A program made the position numbers and the translations under genes. A DNA stretch of 64,000 bases from JAGXTF01 sp044224315 (lineage in GTDB: Bacteria; Bacteroidota; Bacteroidia; NS11-12g; UBA955). Of the stretch, positions 58,802 through 64,000 are shown piece by piece (the first letter of the stretch is position 1; the number at the start of each line of letters is the position of its first letter). The notes under the pieces are model-generated. The model saw nothing but the letters and a program-made list of their open reading frames with translations. It had not been told where the DNA came from and did no database searches. Location: the NCBI GenBank assembly GCA_044224315.1, contig JBGAKR010000003.1:372001-436000 (forward strand). Reading direction: 5' to 3'.

Positions 58802-61800
58802 TTAATCCTCAATCACGTTATTGGTTTTGATGGTTTTGTTTTTCAACCTTGCCAATTTTTCTTTGGCTTCGTTTACCAATTCGGGTGTATCAAAATTATC
58901 AATTACGCTATTCCAGGTTGCTTTGGCATTGGCTTCTTCGCCTTTTGCCAGATATGCATCTCCCAATAACAGCATGGCTTTACCCACCCAAATGTCGTAA
59001 GAACTATATTTATTCAAAACATCGTTGCAAGATTTATCGGTTGCATCGTAATTGTTTTGGGCAAAGTATACAAGTCCTTCGCGGTACTTGGCTTCAGCTG
59101 CGTATTTGTTGTTAAAACGGGTGTAGGCGTCTTCGAATTTGATGAGGGCTTGACTGTAATTCTTTTCATTGTAGAACAATACCCCTTCATACACCAGGGC
59201 CTCGCCTTTCAAATCCTCAGGGGCACTTAGTTCATCCCCGATTTTACGGGCAATTTCGCGGGCTTCTGTGGTTTTGTTCATTTTTTGGTAGCAATGCAAC
59301 AGTTCTCCCCAAGCCCGGTAGCGGGTTTCGCGCGATTTGGTGAGCTTTTCGATTTTATCCAAATACGGCACCAGTTGCTCGCACGATGCATTTGGCCCCG
59401 ATAAGTCGAGTATATTTAATACCGCATCTTCCTGAAATTCAGACCCATTGGCATCGGCCACTATTTTGTAATCCTCAATGGCATCGGCGTTTTGCTTCAG
59501 TTCCTGATGACTAACCGCTTTGTAATAATGTGCGGAAATCACAAATGCACCGTTTTGCATTTCCTGCAAATAGGTTTTAAATGCATTTACCGCATTCTTA
59601 TATTCACCTTTTGTATAGTAAGTATATGCCACCTCATAGTAAGTGCTATCTCTTTCAGAAGCAGGCATAGAGCCACCCATATTTTTCAACCAACGGTCGT
59701 AATCACCCGGGCGGCCATTTTCAACATAAATGCGTTTTACCTGATCGGCGGCTCCTTTGGCTTCGGTAGTACCTGGATACTCTTTGTAAAGCTTGGTGTA
59801 CATGTCTACCGCCTTATCGTCTTGCCCGGCATTATAGTACATACGGCCCAGAATGGCATAACTTTTACCCACCAATGCATTGCCCTTAAAATCATCGATT
59901 ACGTACATAAAGTACTTCTCAGCTTCCCGGTTGTTTTTGAGAGCTACATATTCAGATCCCAACTCAAAATAGGCATCCGGAATGAAACGGCTTTTGGGAT
60001 AATCAGCAACTAGCCTTTTCATACTGCTGATTTTCTTTTCGCCCTGGCTTTGTAAACCATATATCATTCCGGTTTGGAACTGCGCATAATCGGCATCCGC
60101 ACCCCGTTTTCCGGTTACATAGGCATAGCCTTTTATGGCTTTTTCAAGCAGTTTGGTTTGTTCGGGCTTGGTAATATCTTCCTTGCCTGCCAGTACAAAA
60201 AAGCAATCTCCGAGTCTTAACTGGGCATCGCTATATACTTTTTCGTTATAAGCACCGCGGGTGGCATTGTTCACATATTTCTCGAAGTACTGCGATGCCT
60301 TGCTATAATCCTGGTCTTTGTAATTTACATACCCCAAACCATAGAAAACATAGTTGTAATAATCCAGCTTTTCTGTACCATCTGCATCCAGAAATTTCTG
60401 GTAATTCTGGCCTGCTTCGGTAAATTTCTCTTGCTGCATCTGGCTTTCGGCTTTCCAGAATGCGGCTTGACCGGCCAATTTGCGACTGGCTTTTTTGGCC
60501 ATGCACTTGTCGAACATGGCAATGGCTTCGTTCCACTGCCTGCTTTTAAACAATTCCATGCCGCGAGCCAGGGTTACCCTTTGGTAGCTTTCTTCGGTTT
60601 GTTCATCCAGATCGCCAATACTTTCCAATACCGCTACAGCATCCTTGTAATTATCGGTATTGAGCATCAATTTGGCCAGCAGTTTTTTAGCTTCTTTGCT
60701 ATTGGCCGATTTGGGATAATTGTCGACATATTTCTGAAGCAGGCTGGCTGCATTGCTTTCATTGAGCTCTACAGCCAGTTTAGCCTGATTAAACAGGGCG
60801 TCTTCCGCTACTGATTTATTTAATCCGGTGCGATAGGCTTCTGCAAAGCCATTCATTGCATCGCGTTTATTTTTCAATTTCAGGTTACAATCGGCTAGGT
60901 TATAGCTGGCAAATTGCGACATACTATCACCCTGATAGGAAATAAGTTTAAACCAATCGGCCGCTTTGGAATAATTACCGGTTTTGTAATTGGCAAAACC
61001 CATTTCATAGATTTCATTTTTATCGAGGCTATCTCGGGTAAGGCCTGTTTTATTGAAATAATCGGCTGCTTTTTCAAATTGGCCCATGCGATAATAACAT
61101 TTGCCTTTTACCAGGTTTAACTGTGATTTAGGAACCCCTGATGCAAATTTATCGAGGTACGAAATGGCTTTTTCATAATCCCCGTTCATGTAATAAATCT
61201 GACCCACATACAAACGCACCATTTTAGGGCCGTCATCTTCAATGGCTTTAAATGCCCTCAGCGCTTCGCGGTAATCGCCGGTATAATAGGCGCAATAGGC
61301 GTAGTAGTATGTGGCTAATACTTTATAATCATTTTCTTTCTCGGTTAAAGGACGAAGGGTTTCGGCTGCATCCTTGTACTTTTTGCGTTCAACCTGGCTA
61401 TAGCCTTTGCGGAAAAAAAAGCGATCCCGTTCATCGGGGCTGATGGCCGAAGGGTCAACCTGCTTGTAGTAGGTAAGTGCACTGCTGTATTTGCGTTTCA
61501 GATAGTAATAATCACCCAGTGCCAGATTGGCCATATGGGTTTTGTGCGAACCCGGATTTTTTTCTAAAAAACGCACCAGTGCGGCCTCACCATCGCTGTG
61601 CTCGGCATATAGTTTACAAACTGCCAGGTAATATTCGGCATCACTGCGCTGGCCATCATTGTCAGATTTTTCCAGAAACAGGTTAAATTGGGTGATGGCC
61701 GCATTGAATTTCTTTTCGTCGTATAGTTCTAATCCCCTTTGGTAATATACCGAGGGATACAGGTATACGGCATTTTGTTGCGCAAAAACACGCAAACTGG

Positions 61801-61834
61801 TTAGTAAAATTAGGATGAGAGTGAGTCTTCTCAT
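58802..61834 (-). CDS. Large exported TPR protein, 1010 aa
   Basis: Signal peptide (TLILILLTSLRVFAQ), then tetratricopeptide-like helical repeats over the whole length, with patterns such as YYQRGLELYDEKKFNAAITQFNLFLE, ALGDYYYLKRKYSSALTYYKQV and AMLLLGDAYLAKGEEANAKATWNSVI near the end. A Bacteroidota-type periplasmic scaffold; partners unknown. The ATG at 61834 follows a full promoter (TTTG-N18-TATTTTTG). It is followed by the C-terminal NKTIKTNNVIED and the repeat region. Confidence 0.9.
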   Translation of the reverse strand: MRRLTLILILLTSLRVFAQQNAVYLYPSVYYQRGLELYDEKKFNAAITQFNLFLEKSDNDGQRSDAEYYLAVCKLYAEHSDGEAALVRFLEKNPGSHKTHMANLALGDYYYLKRKYSSALTYYKQVDPSAISPDERDRFFFRKGYSQVERKKYKDAAETLRPLTEKENDYKVLATYYYAYCAYYTGDYREALRAFKAIEDDGPKMVRLYVGQIYYMNGDYEKAISYLDKFASGVPKSQLNLVKGKCYYRMGQFEKAADYFNKTGLTRDSLDKNEIYEMGFANYKTGNYSKAADWFKLISYQGDSMSQFASYNLADCNLKLKNKRDAMNGFAEAYRTGLNKSVAEDALFNQAKLAVELNESNAASLLQKYVDNYPKSANSKEAKKLLAKLMLNTDNYKDAVAVLESIGDLDEQTEESYQRVTLARGMELFKSRQWNEAIAMFDKCMAKKASRKLAGQAAFWKAESQMQQEKFTEAGQNYQKFLDADGTEKLDYYNYVFYGLGYVNYKDQDYSKASQYFEKYVNNATRGAYNEKVYSDAQLRLGDCFFVLAGKEDITKPEQTKLLEKAIKGYAYVTGKRGADADYAQFQTGMIYGLQSQGEKKISSMKRLVADYPKSRFIPDAYFELGSEYVALKNNREAEKYFMYVIDDFKGNALVGKSYAILGRMYYNAGQDDKAVDMYTKLYKEYPGTTEAKGAADQVKRIYVENGRPGDYDRWLKNMGGSMPASERDSTYYEVAYTYYTKGEYKNAVNAFKTYLQEMQNGAFVISAHYYKAVSHQELKQNADAIEDYKIVADANGSEFQEDAVLNILDLSGPNASCEQLVPYLDKIEKLTKSRETRYRAWGELLHCYQKMNKTTEAREIARKIGDELSAPEDLKGEALVYEGVLFYNEKNYSQALIKFEDAYTRFNNKYAAEAKYREGLVYFAQNNYDATDKSCNDVLNKYSSYDIWVGKAMLLLGDAYLAKGEEANAKATWNSVIDNFDTPELVNEAKEKLARLKNKTIKTNNVIED

Positions 61835-61842
61835 AAAGCGTT

Positions 61843-61872
61843 CAAAAATACAAACGCAAAAAGATATTCAAA
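61843..61872 (-). promoter_or_regulatory. Promoter TTTG-N18-TATTTTTG of the TPR gene
   Basis: -7 box at 61843-61850 and -33 TTTG at 61869-61872 on the minus strand, 18 nt apart; ATG 8 nt downstream of the box. Confidence 0.68.
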
Positions 61873-61895
61873 TCATTTATTTCTGCACAGAAAAT

Positions 61896-63047
61896 CTACT
61901 GTACAGTAACCGGATCGGTGATAAAACCGGCAAGTTTCCTGGCATTTTCCAGATTGCTGAATTCACTTTCCAGAATGGCTTTGCGGCACTGTACAAGCTC
62001 GTCGGTAAAATCTTCGTTCCAATATTTTTTTATTTGTTCTACCATAGCAGCGGCATGCACACCTTTAATACAGAACTTTTCCAAACCTGTGTTATCCACC
62101 ATTTCCGGGTTTACTATACAAAATCGGCCGCGGTATAAACTATTCAGCAATTTGAGTTTAATACCAGTAGATTGAAAAGTCACCAGCACATTGATGTGGG
62201 CATCCTGCACCAACTGCAGAATTTCTTCGGATGAAATTTTATCAATCAGTGTAATATACGGATTGCCTTTCACAGCCTGCACCAATTGCCTGGAAGGATT
62301 TGTACCGGCAATTACACAAGGCATATCCAGTTTAGAAAACACTTCATGCACCAGGTACAGGGCGGCTTTATTATTTTCTGCCACACCCAGATTGCCGTGA
62401 TAGAGAATAAATTTTCCTCTGCCGGGCTGGCTCAGCACTTTATCATTACTATGAAAAGCAGGAAGATATGTGGTATGTGCAAAGAGTGAAGCATAATGGG
62501 CTGTTTCCTGGGGCGAAATGGCGGCAATTAAGCCTGCATTTTCAAGCACAGTTTCGTATTGCAATAATCTTTCGCTTTCTACCCTAAAAAAATATTTTTT
62601 AAAAAACCCGGTTTCAGCTTCTTCTAAGGCCCGATAATACAAGTGTTCTACATTATGGGTGCGCACAATTCTAAATCTATTTTTTAATGCCCGATGGGGC
62701 AAAAAATAGGTAGTATGTAATCCTTCAAATAAAATGGGAAAATTATCTTTTTCGAGGTTCTTTAAAAGTCGGTTATCATCGCGGGTTGCAACAATGTATG
62801 GAAGCTCTCCTGCAAAGGGATTGCTGAATCGGCGACGGTCGTAATAGTATACCTTGTGGCACAATTTTTCAAGCTCAGTTGAGGCTGTTTTTCCTCCGTA
62901 TAAAAAGGTATGTAAAATAACTTTTACGCCTATTTCATGCAGGGCTTTTATTTTAAAATATATATCAATTACACCTCCATAATTAGGTGGGTAAGGGATA
63001 TCAAATGATACAATATGCAGGGTTTTATTTGCGTTCAAAGTATGCAT
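61896..63047 (-). CDS. Glycosyltransferase, GT4-like
   Basis: 383 aa GT-B fold. N-terminal IVSFDIPYPPNYGGVIDIYFKIKALHEIGVKVILHTF (glycine-rich acceptor loop); the C-terminal half has GKFILYHGNLGVAENNKAALYLVHEVF, VIAGTNPSRQLVQAV and VLVTFQSTGIKLKLLNSLYRGRFCIVNPE with the sugar-nucleotide-binding region. Retaining GT4-type; donor and acceptor unknown. Its start lies 23 nt inside the 3' end of the next glycosyltransferase gene upstream, indicating cotranscription and a surface-polysaccharide gene group. Confidence 0.88.
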   Translation of the reverse strand: MHTLNANKTLHIVSFDIPYPPNYGGVIDIYFKIKALHEIGVKVILHTFLYGGKTASTELEKLCHKVYYYDRRRFSNPFAGELPYIVATRDDNRLLKNLEKDNFPILFEGLHTTYFLPHRALKNRFRIVRTHNVEHLYYRALEEAETGFFKKYFFRVESERLLQYETVLENAGLIAAISPQETAHYASLFAHTTYLPAFHSNDKVLSQPGRGKFILYHGNLGVAENNKAALYLVHEVFSKLDMPCVIAGTNPSRQLVQAVKGNPYITLIDKISSEEILQLVQDAHINVLVTFQSTGIKLKLLNSLYRGRFCIVNPEMVDNTGLEKFCIKGVHAAAMVEQIKKYWNEDFTDELVQCRKAILESEFSNLENARKLAGFITDPVTVQ

Positions 63048-64000
63048 TGTATAAATCTATCAAATGCGCTTCTTCCTTTTCCCAATTGAGTTCCAGCGAG
63101 GCTTTCAAACAATTTTCACTTAATTGTCTGTGCCAGTTTTCATCCGTTAAGAGTTGATTTACATTTTGCACAATATTGGATACAACTGAATCGGTTATTA
63201 CCCCCACCTGAAATTGATTATTTAATGAAATATATTCCGGAAATGGATTGATAATGGAGGGCAAACCCGCGTGTATGTAGTCGAAAAACTTGTTATTCAA
63301 AGAAAGATAATAACTCAATCCGGCATTTTCACTCACATTCATTCCTATATATGCTTTGGATGTAAGCAAAGGCAAATCTGTTGGCAATATATACCCGGTA
63401 AAAGTTACTTTTTGTTCCAATCCCAAGTCTGTAACCTTATGTCGGAGTGCTGCACTCAAATCACCTTCGCCGGCCAATACCAGTCTGGCATTGATTTGGG
63501 GCATGGCCTCTATCAAAATCTCCAATCCGCGGCCGGCATTCAGGGCTCCCTGGTACAAAATAAATCTATCCGGATCTGGATTATACGGAATTTGCTTTTT
63601 TAAACTGGGCGCATTTCGCACCACTTCTACCCTTCTGCCGTAAGTATTTTCGAAATACTTTGCAATTTCGTGTCCAACGGTATAGGCCAAACCTGTTTGG
63701 GTAAAGGCTTTTTTCTGCACCCAGGCCCATATTTTTTGCACCCTGGGGCGATTTACCACTTCGGGTACATGGGTAAACAATTCATGCGCATCGAATATAT
63801 GGCGCTTCCCTCTCCACCGGCTTATATATAACCCTGGCAAGGCGGTATCCACATCAATGCTGCAAATGGCATCGCATTTTTTTAACCATAAATAAAAAAA
63901 CAAACGGATATTAAACTCCAGATAAAATAGTTTTCCTTTTGTAAACCAACAATTCAATCTTTTTTGTTTGTAAATCCTATCCAAAATTGGTTTAGAACCG
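63025..64000 (-). CDS. Glycosyltransferase, GT4-like (5' partial)
   Basis: The frame is open to base 64000, so the start lies outside the window; at least 319 aa are present. Seen: FDAHELFTHVPEVVNR, YQGALNAGRGLEILIEAMPQINARLVLAGEGDLSAAL, KVTFTGYILPTDLPLLTSKAYIGMNVSENAGLSYYLSLNNKFFDYIHAGLPSIINPFPEY (the GT4 donor-binding E(x)7E-like block). The first ~100 residues of the usual N-terminal domain are missing or truncated at the edge. Its end overlaps the next glycosyltransferase by 23 nt. Confidence 0.88.
   Translation of the reverse strand, partial: GSKPILDRIYKQKRLNCWFTKGKLFYLEFNIRLFFYLWLKKCDAICSIDVDTALPGLYISRWRGKRHIFDAHELFTHVPEVVNRPRVQKIWAWVQKKAFTQTGLAYTVGHEIAKYFENTYGRRVEVVRNAPSLKKQIPYNPDPDRFILYQGALNAGRGLEILIEAMPQINARLVLAGEGDLSAALRHKVTDLGLEQKVTFTGYILPTDLPLLTSKAYIGMNVSENAGLSYYLSLNNKFFDYIHAGLPSIINPFPEYISLNNQFQVGVITDSVVSNIVQNVNQLLTDENWHRQLSENCLKASLELNWEKEEAHLIDLYNAYFERK

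Noticed and set aside
1..64000. tRNA, rRNA, transposase and phage genes
   Set aside because: Gaps were read by eye on both strands; no cloverleaf with a CCA-type end, rRNA core, transposase motif or integrase was seen. Subtle RNA genes could still be missed.

Overview
The window is chromosomal DNA from a member of the Bacteroidota. The evidence is a TonB-dependent receptor with DUF4249 lipoproteins, type IX secretion (T9SS) sorting domains of both types, a GYDIA-type GHMP kinase with a mevalonate pathway, and many copies of the Bacteroidota promoter -7 box TAnnTTTG. The order cannot be fixed from the sequence. Coding is dense on both strands. I saw no rRNA, tRNA, insertion sequence, phage or CRISPR array.

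Layout. 1-7.3 kb: a cystathionine beta-synthase-like enzyme cut by the left edge, small secreted proteins, a YfiT/DinB protein, a four-helix-bundle protein and serS. 7.4-20.8 kb: an alpha/beta hydrolase, DUF2147, a ferredoxin, a YfcE-like phosphoesterase, two DUF4249 lipoproteins with their TonB receptor, an unknown membrane protein bracketed by palindromic repeats, ChaN, a uridine kinase, a MORN-repeat protein, MmcQ, a cyclophilin-FKBP-FKBP fusion and a DinB protein. 21-38 kb: pyrG, ppk1, an endonuclease/phosphatase, guaB, an esterase, an AlkD-like protein, OsmC, a three-gene ABC exporter, a RhlE-type helicase and hpd. 38.7-44.2 kb: a giant PKD-repeat T9SS protein, then a 34-residue membrane microprotein that has its own promoter and terminator. 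44.2-54.1 kb: priA, then a mevalonate/isoprenoid cluster (UbiA family, mevalonate kinase, mvaD, GYDIA kinase, HMG-CoA reductase, type 2 IPP isomerase) interrupted by a T9SS-tagged cupredoxin. 54.2-64 kb: an unknown secreted protein, MazG-like, GNAT, tryptophan 2,3-dioxygenase, rfbC, a coiled-coil protein, a 1010-residue TPR protein and two glycosyltransferases, the second cut by the right edge.

How genes work together. The isoprenoid genes cover HMG-CoA to IPP/DMAPP plus a prenyl transfer step. The TonB receptor and DUF4249 pair form an outer-membrane uptake unit. hpd and the tryptophan dioxygenase indicate aromatic amino acid catabolism. rfbC and the glycosyltransferases point to surface polysaccharide.

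Most unusual signals. (1) Eight genes have a -7-like box exactly 4 nt before the start codon, which predicts leaderless mRNAs; several starts are GTG or TTG. (2) Intergenic regions hold degenerate tandem arrays with a strict 7-nt (sometimes 8-nt) period. (3) A 56-bp tandem repeat at 15335-15529 holds hairpins with compensatory base changes, and a matching hairpin lies on the other side of the neighbouring gene. (4) The microprotein gene at 44040-44144.
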